From Streptomyces sp. NBC_00237 (GTDB lineage Bacteria > Actinomycetota > Actinomycetes > Streptomycetales > Streptomycetaceae), in the NCBI RefSeq assembly GCF_026342435.1, contig NZ_JAPEMT010000002.1:1984001-2048000 (forward strand): DNA of 64,000 bases, read 5' to 3'. Position 1 is the stretch's first letter. Each line of letters begins with the position of its first letter. This document shows positions 33,233 through 41,972 of the stretch, in pieces. Both the position numbers and the translations under genes were made by a program. The notes beneath the pieces are model-generated. The model had not been told where the DNA came from, searched no databases, and worked only from the letters and a program-made list of their open reading frames with translations.

Positions 33233-33618
33233 CCTTGCTGTAGTCCGCCCAGTTTCGTCCGCTCGGCCGGCCGAGGTGACGACGGGTGCCTCTGGCTGCG
33301 TGCGGAACGAGCGCCCCACCCTCGCCCCTGTTGGAGCCTTCGACCCTTCCAGCGCCTCGGGGAGGTCGGCGCGCATCAACCGCCCCGCCACCCGAACGAG
33401 TGAACATCAATCGGGAGTTGGCAAACAACTCGTCTCACGCTCCGTCAGGACCGCGCTCCGCGCGCCGGTTGGAAGTTCCGTGCGGGCTTTGGCAGGATGC
33501 ACCCCCGCAGCTTCCCGGAATGGATCATTCCATCCGAATTGCCTCAGCCTGACCTGCTGGTATGGGCCAATTCGCACCCTCGGACGCTCCCCCGCCCCGG
33601 TCCGGCAGACTGACCGTC
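33233..33618. other. Divergent region upstream of conservon and PP2C-like gene
   Basis: 386 bp. Contains an inverted repeat GGAATG-GAT-CATTCC at 33517-33531, and an AT-richer stretch 33400-33440. It may hold promoters for both flanking genes. If the kinase starts earlier (33376 or 33391), part of this is coding. Confidence 0.4.
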
Positions 33619-34410
33619 ATGCGCATCGATCTCTCCACCGCCCCCGGAAGCCCCGAACGCCCCAACGAGGACTGGACATCCGTGGCACTGCCTGCGGGCG
33701 GACCGGGCGGGTCGCCCGGTCAGAGCGGGGTGATCGTCGTCCTGGACGGGGTGACACCGCCACCGAGCGAGACGGGGTGCGTGCATTCGGTGCCGTGGTT
33801 CACGGCGCGACTGGGCGGCTCCTTGATCGAATTGTCCGGATCGCGGCCCGAATCGCCCCTGCGGGAGGTGCTGGCCGGGGCGATCGCGCGCACGGCGGAC
33901 GCGCACCGCTCGACCTGTGACCTTTCTCACGTACGGACGCCTCAGGCGACGGTGGTCATGGTGCGTTGGGGGGCGGAGCGGGTGGAGCACCTGGTCCTGT
34001 CCGACTCCGTACTCCTGATGGAGGGTGCGGACGGGGAGGTGCGCGCGGTACTGGACGACCGCCTCGACCGCGTCCCGCGCGAGGCGCTGCGCTCGCACGC
34101 GACGGCGGACGTGTACCGGAACGCGGAGGGCGGCTTCTTCACGGCGGCGGCGGATCCGGGGGTGGCGGCGCGGGCGGTGACCGGTTCGACCCCTCGGAGG
34201 GAGGTGCGGGCGCTCGCGGCGATGACGGACGGGGTGTCGCGGTGGGTGGACCTCTTCGGGGCGGGGTCCTGGGCGGACTGCCTGGGGGTTCTGCGCAAGG
34301 AGGGGGCGGAGGGGCTGATCGGGCGGGTCAGGGCGCTGGAGGCTGAGCCGGAGGGGCCGGTGCGGTGGAAGCGCCACGACGACGCGGCGGTCGCTTTCGC
34401 GGAGCTGTAG
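33619..34410 (+). CDS. PP2C-like protein phosphatase domain protein
   Basis: 263 aa from ATG 33619 (MRIDLSTAPGS); an in-frame ATG at 33562 would add 19 residues. The order PNEDW (about residue 15), VVLDGVTPP (about 47), MTDGVSRW (about 200) and HDDAAVAF near the C-terminus matches the metal-binding aspartates of PPM/PP2C phosphatases, although the usual DGMGG is VLDGVT here. Probably removes phosphate from Ser/Thr in proteins. A catalytic role needs testing because of the altered motif. No kinase gene is adjacent. Confidence 0.75.
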   Translation: MRIDLSTAPGSPERPNEDWTSVALPAGGPGGSPGQSGVIVVLDGVTPPPSETGCVHSVPWFTARLGGSLIELSGSRPESPLREVLAGAIARTADAHRSTCDLSHVRTPQATVVMVRWGAERVEHLVLSDSVLLMEGADGEVRAVLDDRLDRVPREALRSHATADVYRNAEGGFFTAAADPGVAARAVTGSTPRREVRALAAMTDGVSRWVDLFGAGSWADCLGVLRKEGAEGLIGRVRALEAEPEGPVRWKRHDDAAVAFAEL

Positions 34411-34416
34411 CCCCGT

Positions 34417-34514
34417 TAGGGGCGCGGGGAACTGCGCGACCAGCCCCAACGCACCCGCACGTCTCCGGGACAGCCGCGCGGCGAGCGCTTTAGGTGAAGG
34501 GGCGGGACCGGGGC
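34417..34514 (-). repeat. Interspersed ~95-bp repeat, copy A
   Basis: Starts 6 bp after the PP2C-like stop: TAGGGGCGCGGGGAACTGCG, then CCAGCCCCAACGCACCCGCACGT and GCCGCGCGGCGAGCGCTTTAGG. Its reverse complement is over 85% identical by eye to 61745-61840. In a convergent spacer with the MarR gene. Confidence 0.8.
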
Positions 34515-34590
34515 CAGAACCCGCCGGAGGTGGGCGGGGGTCCGGGGGGGGGGAGCCCCGGGGTAGTGACGGCAACCCCACCAAGAGGGC

Positions 34591-35025
34591 CTACTCGCCA
34601 GCGCGGGTGTTCAGTTGGTGGAGGAGGCGGGCCAGTTCCGCCACCTCGCGCCGGTCCCAGGACGCCAGCTTCTGGACGTAGCTCGCACGACGCGCGTCCC
34701 GGACCCGCCGGAAGCGGTCCCGCCCCTCGGGCGTGAGGAGCACGAGGGAGGCCCGCCCGTCGGCAGGATCGGGCTCGCGGGCGACCAGCCCCAGTTCCTC
34801 CAGGGCCCGCAGCTGGCGGCTCATGGTGGCCTTGCCGACCCCGAACCACGCCGCCAGCTCCGTCGCCCGCTGCCGATCCGCCTCGTCCAGCCGTACGAGA
34901 AGCCCGTACGCCGCAGGCTCCAGCTCCGGGTGGACCTCCCGGGCCAAGTCACCCGACGACGCCCTCGCCCGGCGCAGGAAGAGCGCCAACTCCCGTTCCA
35001 GCGCGAGGAATTCCTGATCCACCAT
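34591..35025 (-). CDS. MarR-family transcriptional regulator
   Basis: 144 aa winged helix. ATELAAWFGVGKATMSRQLRALEELGLVAREPDPADGRASLVLLTPEG covers the recognition helix and the DxRxx wing of MarR. ATG at 35025 follows AGGAGGGG by 3-4 nt. Upstream are 10-bp direct repeats that could be its operator. Divergent from the lysozyme gene. Ligand and targets unknown. Confidence 0.93.
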   Translation of the reverse strand: MVDQEFLALERELALFLRRARASSGDLAREVHPELEPAAYGLLVRLDEADRQRATELAAWFGVGKATMSRQLRALEELGLVAREPDPADGRASLVLLTPEGRDRFRRVRDARRASYVQKLASWDRREVAELARLLHQLNTRAGE

Positions 35026-35038
35026 GCCCCCTCCTGTC

Positions 35039-35078
35039 GATCCCTGTAGATCCCTGTAGATTCCGGACGATTCTGGAC
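35039..35078. promoter_or_regulatory. Four 10-bp direct repeats upstream of marR-like gene
   Basis: GATCCCTGTA, GATCCCTGTA, GATTCCGGAC, GATTCTGGAC at exact 10-bp steps, 14 bp from the MarR start codon, then two GCCGGAC copies at 35082 and 35092. Helical spacing suggests a protein-binding array. Confidence 0.5.
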
Positions 35079-35266
35079 CACGCCGGACGATGCCGGACCG
35101 CACCCGAGAACTTTCAGCGGTACGCATCACCGCAGTTCGCCCAGTATTTCGCAGGTGTGGACCAATGTCGGCACAGAGACCCCCTTCCGCCCCCCGCATC
35201 TACGTGCGTAGCTTCGATACGGCAAGGCCACTTCAGTCGCTTTGTCGATCTTTCGGAGGCACGCAT

Positions 35267-36079
35267 ATGCACGTGCTCAGAGCAAGATCCGCAGCATTGG
35301 CCGTCGCGGCGGCAGCCGCAGCCCTGACCCTCACCGCGGGGGCGGCGACCGCCGCCCCCACCCCTCCCCCGCCCCCCGGCTCCGCCCACCTGGGCATGGG
35401 CGTCATCGAGCACGACGGTCAGGGCGGACTCCCCCCGGCCGCCCCCCGCGCCGTACAGACCGAGGGCGTGGACGTCTCCGGCCACCAGGGCAACGTCAAC
35501 TGGTCCGCCCTCTGGACCAGCGGCGTCGCCTGGGCCTACACGAAGGCCACCGAGGGGACGAGCTACAAGAACCCCTACTTCGCCCAGCAGTACAACGGCT
35601 CGTACAACGTCGGCATGATCCGCGGCGCGTACCACTTCGCCCTCCCCGGCAACTCCAGCGGCGCGACCCAGGCCGCCTACTTCGCGAGCAACGGCGGCGG
35701 CTGGTCCCGCGACGGCCGCACGCTCCCGGGCGCGCTCGACATCGAGTGGAACCCGTACGGAGCCCAGTGCTACGGCAAGACGCAGTCGCAGATGGTCGCC
35801 TGGATACGCGACTTCCTCGCCACCTACAAGGCCCGCACCGGCCGCGACGCCGTCATCTACACCGCGACGAGCTGGTGGAAGACCTGCACGGGCAACTACG
35901 GGGGCTTCGGCTCGACCAACCCCCTCTGGGTGGCCCGCTACAACACCACCGTCGGTGAACTCCCGGCGGGCTGGGGCACGTACACGATGTGGCAGTACAC
36001 CTCGACGGGCCCGATCGTGGGCGACCACAACCGCTTCAACGGCGCCATCGACCGCGTCCGCGCCCTCGCGAACGGGTGA
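35267..36079 (+). CDS. Secreted GH25 lysozyme
   Basis: 270 aa. Signal peptide about residues 1-33 (LAVAAAAAALTLTAGAATAAP), then a GH25 catalytic domain: GVDVSGHQGNVNW, YTKATEGTSYKNPYF, LPGALDIEWNPYG (catalytic acidic pair region DxE) and MWQYTSTGPIVGD. Cleaves the glycan of bacterial walls (cellosyl/lysozyme M1 type). ATG 35267 follows CGGAGG by 7 nt. No separate binding domain. Perfect terminator downstream. Confidence 0.95.
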   Translation: MHVLRARSAALAVAAAAAALTLTAGAATAAPTPPPPPGSAHLGMGVIEHDGQGGLPPAAPRAVQTEGVDVSGHQGNVNWSALWTSGVAWAYTKATEGTSYKNPYFAQQYNGSYNVGMIRGAYHFALPGNSSGATQAAYFASNGGGWSRDGRTLPGALDIEWNPYGAQCYGKTQSQMVAWIRDFLATYKARTGRDAVIYTATSWWKTCTGNYGGFGSTNPLWVARYNTTVGELPAGWGTYTMWQYTSTGPIVGDHNRFNGAIDRVRALANG

Positions 36080-36097
36080 CCCGGCACGGAACGCGAA

Positions 36098-36127
36098 GGA
36101 CCCCCGGCGCACGGGCGCCGGGGGTCC
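36098..36127. terminator. Bidirectional hairpin terminator (13-bp stem)
   Basis: GGACCCCCGGCGC (36098-36110), loop ACGG, GCGCCGGGGGTCC (36115-36127). Perfect stem between the convergent lysozyme and M4 peptidase genes. Confidence 0.85.
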
Positions 36128-36152
36128 GGTTCGCAGAGCTATCCGCTACGGA

Positions 36153-39005
36153 TCAGCAACGACCCGCCGCGCGGTCCCGGACCACCAGGTCCGTGTTGCT
36201 GGTCGTGCCGTCGATCCACACCACGCGCTTGCCGGTGTCGGCCGACGCGCCGACCTGGTCGCCCCGGTTGCAGGAGACCCGCTCGCCCTCACGGATGCCC
36301 GCCGCGTCGAACTGCCACAGCTTCGGCAGCGTCTCGTTGCGGTACTGCGTGTCGGGCAGCGAGGCGTTGACCGTCACGGCCTCCTCGGAGGCGGTCAGGT
36401 CGAAGGCGTAGAGCGCCTTGGCGCCGGTCTCCGGGCTCAGGTCGAGGAGCTTGGTGCCGTCGAGGTTGGCACGGCGTACGGCCATCTGACCGCCGTCCGT
36501 GGCGACCTCGTCCACCAGCCAGGACACGTGGGTCTTGGACAGGCCGGTCTGACCGAGACCCTCGACGGCGGCGTTCTGCGGAAGGACGCTCGTCTTCTTG
36601 GTCGCGGTGTCGAGGAGCTCGACGTCCAGCTTGTACTGACCGCCCACCGGCCACAGCTTGGCGTACGCGACCTTGCCGTTCTTGACGGAGGGAAGCGCCG
36701 AGCTGAGGTGGTAGCGGCCGCCGTCGACGTACGCCTGCTCGTTCGTCTTCAGGTTCTTGTACGCGGCGTGACGCCCGCCGAAGGGGTCGTTCTCCTCCCA
36801 GACGACCAGGTCACCGTCGATGCGCAGGCCCTGGAGACCGGTGGAGGAGGACCAGACCTTCTTGATCGGTCCGCCCGCGACGGGCCGGACCAGGACGTCG
36901 ATGCTGGTCGTGCCGAAGGCCGCCCAGACGACGTTCTTGCCGTCGGTCGCCGGGTAGACGTGGAAGCGTCCGTCGTTCGGGCTGACCAGCTTGGGCGAGC
37001 CCTTGCCGTCGGTGCGGCCCGTGTAGACCGAGTACGGCTCGGAGCCGTCGTCGTTCGACTTGGACACGGCGTACTGGCCGCCGCCCGCGCCCGCCCCGGT
37101 GCCCGAGGTGTTGAGCTTGCCGAGCAGCGTGTCGGAGTCCATGCCCAGCGCGTCTTCCCAGCCCGCGACGATGCCGTGGGCGTTGAAGGAGCGCGTGATG
37201 ACCTTCAGGTCCTTCGCGGAGACCTTGAGGTCCTTGGCGGCGGCGACGACCGCGTTGCGGCCCTCGGTGAAGCCGTCCAGCGGGGTCAGGTACTCGGCGA
37301 GCGCCTTGTAGACGATGCGGTCGGCGAGGTCCTTGTCGATGTCCTGGCGGATGTCCCACAGGGCGCCCGAGAAGATCGTCGAGTTGAGGTGCACCCCGCC
37401 GTTGTCGACGTCGTAGGAGACGCCGAGGAAGTCCTTGGAGGTGGTGCGGCCGTCGTTCAGGTCGCGCAGCGCGCACTCCTTGCCGGGCAGCGTGCGGCAG
37501 AGGTCCTCGCCCAGGAGGCCCGAGTTCGGGTCGTCCATGGAGGTGCCGGAGGAGTTGGTGTCGATGGCGTTGCCGAAGTAGTCGGCGACGGCCTCGTTGA
37601 GCGCGCCGGACTGGCCGACGTACACCAGGTTGGCGGTGTTCTCGACGACGCCGTGCGTCATCTCGTGGCCGACCACGTCGACGTCGGAGGCCAGCGGCTT
37701 GTACTCGTCGTCGCCGGAGCCGTACACCATCTTGGAGCCGTCCCAGAAGGCGTTGACCCACGACTGCCCGCCGTTGGTCACGCCCACCAGGGAGTTGATG
37801 GTCATGCCCCGGCCGTCGAGGCTGTCGCGGTTGTGCTTCGACTTGTAGTAGTCGTAGACCTCGGTGGCGGCCCACTGGGCGTCGATGGCGCCCGCGTCGG
37901 TGGCGTCCTTGCCGAACTCCTGGACGGGCGAGCCGAACTCCTTGATCCCCGAAGGCCACTTGCCGGCCGCGTCGTCCGCCTCGACGCCACGGGCGTCCCA
38001 GGTGGTGATCGGGTTCTTGGAGCTGCCCTGCATACGGACGTAGTCGCTGAGCGTGTACTCCTTGCGCGACGTGTCGTAGTAGAGGTTCAGGTCGACCTTG
38101 GTGCCGTCGGTCTTGACGCCGGTGCCGGTGGCGTCGCCGGGGCCGAGCGCCTTCGCGGCGGACGCGGCGGGCGTGACGGCACCCTTCGGGGCCGCGCCCT
38201 TGGCCTGCTTCGGGGCGCCGAAGGTCTTGATCGAGCTGTACTGGAGGACCGGGAATCCGGCCTTCGCGTCGATGTAGACCTGGCGGAGCACGGCCTCGCC
38301 GGTCACCGGGTCGTTGCCCTTGACGGTGACCTGGCGGGTCAGGACGCCCTTGCCCTGCGGGAGGACGACGAGCTTGCCCGCGGTGCCGGTGAGGGCGGTG
38401 GCGGCCGCGGACTTCTGGCCCTCGGCCTTGCGGACGTCCTTCAGGGTGAGGTTCTTGCCGCCCAGCTCGCGGGCGACGGCGGCGACGGCGCGCTGCACGG
38501 CGGTCTTCTCGGAGACCGTGGCGGTGGTGCCGGTCGACAGCGCGGTGAAGTACTTGCCGGAGGTGCCGACGACGTTGCGCTTGCCGCCCTTGTTCTCCAT
38601 GCGTACGACGTACTCGCCGCCGAGGACTTCCAGGCCCTTGTACCGCTGCTGGAGGCGGACGGTCTCGGTGCCGCCCTTGTTCTGCGCGGAGACGGCCTTC
38701 AGGTTGCCCTGGGGATTGCCGATCCGGTAGCGGCCCTGCTTTTCGGCCAAGTGTCCGACGGCGGCGTCGGCGGCGCTGCCGGTCGCCTTCGCGGGCTCGT
38801 TGATTCCGTCGACGAGGGCCGGGGTCGCGGTGTCCGTCCCCGGGATCACCTCGGCGGTCGGTCCTGCCGGGGCCGCGGGGGCGGCCTGCGCGGCGGGAAC
38901 GACGCCTGCGAGGAGGGCCGCCGCGGCGAACGTCGCGGCAACCCCCTTGGATATACCGGCACTTGTGATGCCAGGTCTGACGGCACGCACTCGGGTCTTG
39001 TGCAC
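36153..39005 (-). CDS. Secreted M4 (thermolysin-like) metallopeptidase with C-terminal extension
   Basis: 950 aa from GTG 39005, preceded by GGGAGGG. Signal peptide about 1-42 ending AQAAP, an FTP/PepSY-type propeptide to about 300, then the M4 catalytic domain with zinc ligands His447 and His451 and Glu448 in GHEMTHG, third ligand Glu471 in GALNEAVADYFGN. From about 650 on there is a long extension with repeated VVW..D/R..G units (WAAFGTTSIDVLVR, DLVVWEENDPFGG), suggestive of a beta-propeller. Most M4 enzymes lack it. Divergent from a TrmB/LuxR regulator, the likely controller. Confidence 0.94.
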   Translation of the reverse strand: MHKTRVRAVRPGITSAGISKGVAATFAAAALLAGVVPAAQAAPAAPAGPTAEVIPGTDTATPALVDGINEPAKATGSAADAAVGHLAEKQGRYRIGNPQGNLKAVSAQNKGGTETVRLQQRYKGLEVLGGEYVVRMENKGGKRNVVGTSGKYFTALSTGTTATVSEKTAVQRAVAAVARELGGKNLTLKDVRKAEGQKSAAATALTGTAGKLVVLPQGKGVLTRQVTVKGNDPVTGEAVLRQVYIDAKAGFPVLQYSSIKTFGAPKQAKGAAPKGAVTPAASAAKALGPGDATGTGVKTDGTKVDLNLYYDTSRKEYTLSDYVRMQGSSKNPITTWDARGVEADDAAGKWPSGIKEFGSPVQEFGKDATDAGAIDAQWAATEVYDYYKSKHNRDSLDGRGMTINSLVGVTNGGQSWVNAFWDGSKMVYGSGDDEYKPLASDVDVVGHEMTHGVVENTANLVYVGQSGALNEAVADYFGNAIDTNSSGTSMDDPNSGLLGEDLCRTLPGKECALRDLNDGRTTSKDFLGVSYDVDNGGVHLNSTIFSGALWDIRQDIDKDLADRIVYKALAEYLTPLDGFTEGRNAVVAAAKDLKVSAKDLKVITRSFNAHGIVAGWEDALGMDSDTLLGKLNTSGTGAGAGGGQYAVSKSNDDGSEPYSVYTGRTDGKGSPKLVSPNDGRFHVYPATDGKNVVWAAFGTTSIDVLVRPVAGGPIKKVWSSSTGLQGLRIDGDLVVWEENDPFGGRHAAYKNLKTNEQAYVDGGRYHLSSALPSVKNGKVAYAKLWPVGGQYKLDVELLDTATKKTSVLPQNAAVEGLGQTGLSKTHVSWLVDEVATDGGQMAVRRANLDGTKLLDLSPETGAKALYAFDLTASEEAVTVNASLPDTQYRNETLPKLWQFDAAGIREGERVSCNRGDQVGASADTGKRVVWIDGTTSNTDLVVRDRAAGRC

Positions 39006-39125
39006 GCTTTCCCTCCCACGGTACGGACGAGCTCTGGGCATGGCACTGTCGGGCATGGAACTGCTTGGCCCCGCCATGCAAGTCGCTGTGTGTTCGCGTC
39101 GGCAATGTTTCCCGTGTGTTCAGAT

Positions 39126-39160
39126 GTGGACACGCACACTTGTGTGCATGGTGTGTCCAC
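39126..39160. promoter_or_regulatory. Two-tier inverted repeat between M4 peptidase and its likely regulator
   Basis: Outer arms GTGGACAC (39126-39133) and GTGTCCAC (39153-39160); inner arms GCACAC (39134-39139) and GTGTGC (39142-39147) with TT between. Ends 15 bp before the regulator ATG and 121 bp from the peptidase start. Candidate operator, or a leader hairpin. Confidence 0.65.
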
Positions 39161-39175
39161 GAAAGAATCCGGCCC

Positions 39176-40186
39176 ATGATCGAGGGGGAAGAACTGCACA
39201 GCCTCGGCCTGGGAGAGGTCGAGGGACGCGTCTACGAGGCCCTCCTGAAGGAACGGGCCTCCCGCACAACGGAGTTGTCGGCCCTGCTGCGACTCCCCGG
39301 CTCACGGATCGACGAGGCCCTGACCAGCCTCGAAGTCTCCGGCTTCACCGTCCGGACCTCGGACGGAACACCGCATCCGGCCGCGCCGGCCGCCGCGATC
39401 CGCACACTGATCCACCGCCGTCAAGCAGAACTCCACATTCGGTCAGCCGAGTTGGAGCAGTTGATGATGTCCGCGGACCGGATCGCGGGCCGTCTCACCT
39501 CGCATTCACCGACCGCGTCCGAGGGAGGCATCGAGATCGTCACCGGCCGGCGCCAGATCGGCGAGCGCGCCGAGTCGCTCCTCGCCTCCGCCGAACAGGA
39601 GGTGGTGATCCTGGACCGCCCCCCGTACGCGACGTCCGACGACGGCCGTCCGGACCGGCCGCCCGCCCTGGACATCGAGGCGCTGCTGGACCGGGGCATC
39701 ACGGTCCGCGCGGTGATCGACCGGGAGGGCCTGGGCTTCCCCGGCCGGATGCGCTCCCTGACGGCGCTGGCGGCGCGCGGCCTGCGCGCCCGCGTCACGT
39801 CGGGCGTGCCGACCAAGCTGATCGGCATCGACCGCCGGATCACGCTGCTGCCGCCCACGGAGTCCGCCGATCCGCGCGCCTCGGCGCTCGTGGTGGGCGA
39901 CTCCCTGCTCCGCAACGCGCTCGTGCCGCTCTTCGAGACGGTCTGGGACCGGTCCATCCCGTTGAGCAGCAGCGGTACGGGCCCCCCGTCCGACCCCGTG
40001 TCCGGCCAACAGCGGGAGCTGCTCGGCCTGTTGGCGGCGGGGCTCAAGGACGAGGCGATAGCGCGCCGCCTCGGGGTCCACGTCCATACGGCGCGGCGGC
40101 GCATCACGCGGCTGTTGGCGGCCCTGAACGCGGAGACCCGGTTCCAGGCGGGGGCCCAGGCCGCCACCCGGGGGTGGCTGGCCTGA
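39176..40186 (+). CDS. TrmB/LuxR-type transcriptional regulator
   Basis: 336 aa. N-terminal TrmB-like winged helix (LGEVEGRVYEALLKERASRTTELSALLRLPGSRIDEALTSLE in outline, residues 10-55), a middle domain with a phospholipase D-like EIVTGRRQIGERAESLLASAEQEVVIL, and a C-terminal LuxR helix-turn-helix (QRELLGLLAAGLKDEAIARRLGVHVHTARRRITRLLAALNA). Regulators of this composition are frequently next to neutral protease genes in Streptomyces. The divergent arrangement here suggests it controls the M4 peptidase. ATG 39176 begins the conserved region. Confidence 0.88.
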   Translation: MIEGEELHSLGLGEVEGRVYEALLKERASRTTELSALLRLPGSRIDEALTSLEVSGFTVRTSDGTPHPAAPAAAIRTLIHRRQAELHIRSAELEQLMMSADRIAGRLTSHSPTASEGGIEIVTGRRQIGERAESLLASAEQEVVILDRPPYATSDDGRPDRPPALDIEALLDRGITVRAVIDREGLGFPGRMRSLTALAARGLRARVTSGVPTKLIGIDRRITLLPPTESADPRASALVVGDSLLRNALVPLFETVWDRSIPLSSSGTGPPSDPVSGQQRELLGLLAAGLKDEAIARRLGVHVHTARRRITRLLAALNAETRFQAGAQAATRGWLA

Positions 40187-40339
40187 GCCTCCGCGCCGTA
40201 CCGAAGTCCGGAAGTGCCGGAACTCGTCAGGCATCGCGGGCCCCCTGTCGTTGCCGCTGAGCGCCGGACTTCTTGTCTTCCCGTGCACACGGCTCCGCGC
40301 GGGGCCCCGTGGCGGACGCTGGTGCCTCTGCTGGCCACG

Positions 40340-40384
40340 GAGGCCGCAGAGGCCACAAAGTCCGCAGTGGCCGCAGAGGCCGCA
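40340..40384 (+). repeat. 9-bp tandem repeat (5 units) upstream of AraC gene
   Basis: GAGGCCGCA, GAGGCCACA, AAGTCCGCA, GTGGCCGCA, GAGGCCGCA. It ends 18 bp before the ATG at 40403. Because the unit is 3n, it would be an Ala/Glu repeat if translation began at an upstream in-frame GTG such as 40320. Confidence 0.65.
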
Positions 40385-40402
40385 GGAGCCATCGGGGGGA
40401 CC

Positions 40403-41332
40403 ATGCTCTACCAGGAGTTCGGCACGTCCAGCCTTCCGCCGGAGTACCGCTTCGTCTGCGTCTGCGCGGAGGTGGGGCGGGGGGCCGGGCCGGGCAGCGG
40501 GCCCGGCGGCTGCACGGAGGTCTTCGCCGGCCGGGCGCGCCTCATGACCCTGGGCCCGGTCCGGCTGACCGCCATGGCCCTTCCCGCGCCGGGGGCGGGC
40601 GGCTGCGCCAAGCTCCTGCGCAGCAGGAATCCGGCCGCCTTCGAACTGAACCTGGTGCTGGACGGCACCACGAAGACACCGCGCGACGAAGTCGTCGGCG
40701 AACCGCGCGCGTTCACCCTTCACCTGCCCCAGGACCTGGTCCCGCTGCCGCGTGAGCGCATCCGCGAGCTCTTCGCCCGTGGGCTGCCACCGGCCGACTC
40801 CGGCATGAGCAGGGTCCTGGCGCATTACGTGCAGACCGTGGCGGAGGAGGCCCCGAGCCTGGACGCGCGTACGGCCGCCCGGCTCGGTGCCACCGCGCTC
40901 GACCTGGCGGGGGGATTCTTCGCCGAGCAGCTGTCGGTGCGGGAGCGGTTGCCGCCCGGCGCACGTCAGCAGGTCCTCCTGGCCGCCGTCACCGCGTTCA
41001 TCGAGGACAACCTCGCCGCCCCGCACCTCGCCCCGGAGACCGTCGCGGCCCGCCACCGCGTCTCGGTGCGGCAGCTGCACCAGCTCTTCCGTCACCAGCC
41101 GGAGACCGTCGCGGCGCGGATCAGACGCCGGAGGCTGGAGCGATGCCAACAGGACCTCGCCGCACCGCACTTGAGCGCCCTGCCGGTGTACGCCGTCGGG
41201 GCGCGCTGGGGCCTGACGAACGCCACCGGGTTCAGCCGGGCGTTCCGCGCCGCGTACGGCATGACTCCCGGGGAGTACCGGAGGCTCGCACTCCGTATCC
41301 ATGGCCCCGGCACGGCCCCGGAGGGGCCTTGA
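40403..41332 (+). CDS. AraC-family transcriptional regulator
   Basis: 309 aa from ATG 40403 with GGGGGGA upstream. The N-terminal part resembles the AraC-binding-like cupin region of AraC_binding_2 proteins. The C-terminal double helix-turn-helix spans about 195-295 (FIEDNLAAPHLAPETVAARHRVSVRQLHQLF, then GFSRAFRAAYGMTPGEYRR, the family signature). Five Cys occur in the first 75 residues, unusual for the genome. Target genes unknown. The VOC gene 109 bp downstream is a candidate. Confidence 0.9.
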   Translation: MLYQEFGTSSLPPEYRFVCVCAEVGRGAGPGSGPGGCTEVFAGRARLMTLGPVRLTAMALPAPGAGGCAKLLRSRNPAAFELNLVLDGTTKTPRDEVVGEPRAFTLHLPQDLVPLPRERIRELFARGLPPADSGMSRVLAHYVQTVAEEAPSLDARTAARLGATALDLAGGFFAEQLSVRERLPPGARQQVLLAAVTAFIEDNLAAPHLAPETVAARHRVSVRQLHQLFRHQPETVAARIRRRRLERCQQDLAAPHLSALPVYAVGARWGLTNATGFSRAFRAAYGMTPGEYRRLALRIHGPGTAPEGP

Positions 41333-41441
41333 CGGCTCTCGCCCGGTGTGCTTAGTCTCCCGGCACGGCATCGCGCGTCGGCCACCGGCTGGGTGGGGCG
41401 TGGAGGTAGCCCGTGAGACTGCCCGACGGAGGCATTCCACC

Positions 41442-41870
41442 GTGTCTGTTCAGCTGAATCACACGATCGTCTTCTCCCGTGACAACCGGGAATCCGCAGA
41501 GTTCTTCGCCCACATCATGGGGCTCGAAGTAGGCGGCGCATTCGGACCGTTCGTCCAGGTCACCCTCGCCAACGGTGTCGACCTCGACTTCGCGACACTG
41601 CCGCCCTCGCAGGACGTATTCTCCCAGCACTACGCGTTCCTCGTCTCCGAGGACGAGTTCGACGCCATCTTCGGCCGCATCAAGGCCAAGGGGCTGGAGT
41701 ACTGGGCGGACCCCATGCGGAAGCAGCCCGGCGAGATCAACACCAACGACGGCGGCCGGGGCGTGTACTTCCCGGACCCGGCCGGTCACTATCTGGAGAT
41801 CATCACGGTCCCGTACGGCGGCTTCAAGCCGGACAGCCGCACCCAGGGATCGCCACCGCAGGAGTCGTAG
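41442..41870 (+). CDS. VOC-family (glyoxalase/dioxygenase fold) protein
   Basis: 142 aa from GTG after ACGGAGG. Paired beta-alpha-beta modules: LNHTIVFSRDNRESAEFFAHIMGLEV and the second half ending RGVYFPDPAGHYLEIITVPYG, with metal-site positions His7, His about 64 and Glu about 121. VOC proteins include glyoxalases, bleomycin-type resistance proteins and ring-cleaving dioxygenases, so the activity cannot be assigned. Followed by a perfect bidirectional terminator. Confidence 0.9.
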   Translation: MSVQLNHTIVFSRDNRESAEFFAHIMGLEVGGAFGPFVQVTLANGVDLDFATLPPSQDVFSQHYAFLVSEDEFDAIFGRIKAKGLEYWADPMRKQPGEINTNDGGRGVYFPDPAGHYLEIITVPYGGFKPDSRTQGSPPQES

Positions 41871-41889
41871 GCGGTCGTAGGCGTACGAA

Positions 41890-41927
41890 CCCGAGGGGCC
41901 CGCGCGACGAAGCGCGGGCCCCTCGGG
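41890..41927. terminator. Bidirectional hairpin terminator (16-bp stem)
   Basis: CCCGAGGGGCCCGCGC (41890-41905), loop GACGAA, GCGCGGGCCCCTCGGG (41912-41927). Perfect stem between convergent VOC and LLM genes. Confidence 0.88.
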
Positions 41928-41972
41928 CGTTCGCCCCCCAGGTGACCCAGCCGTGCGACCCAGCTGCGCACG

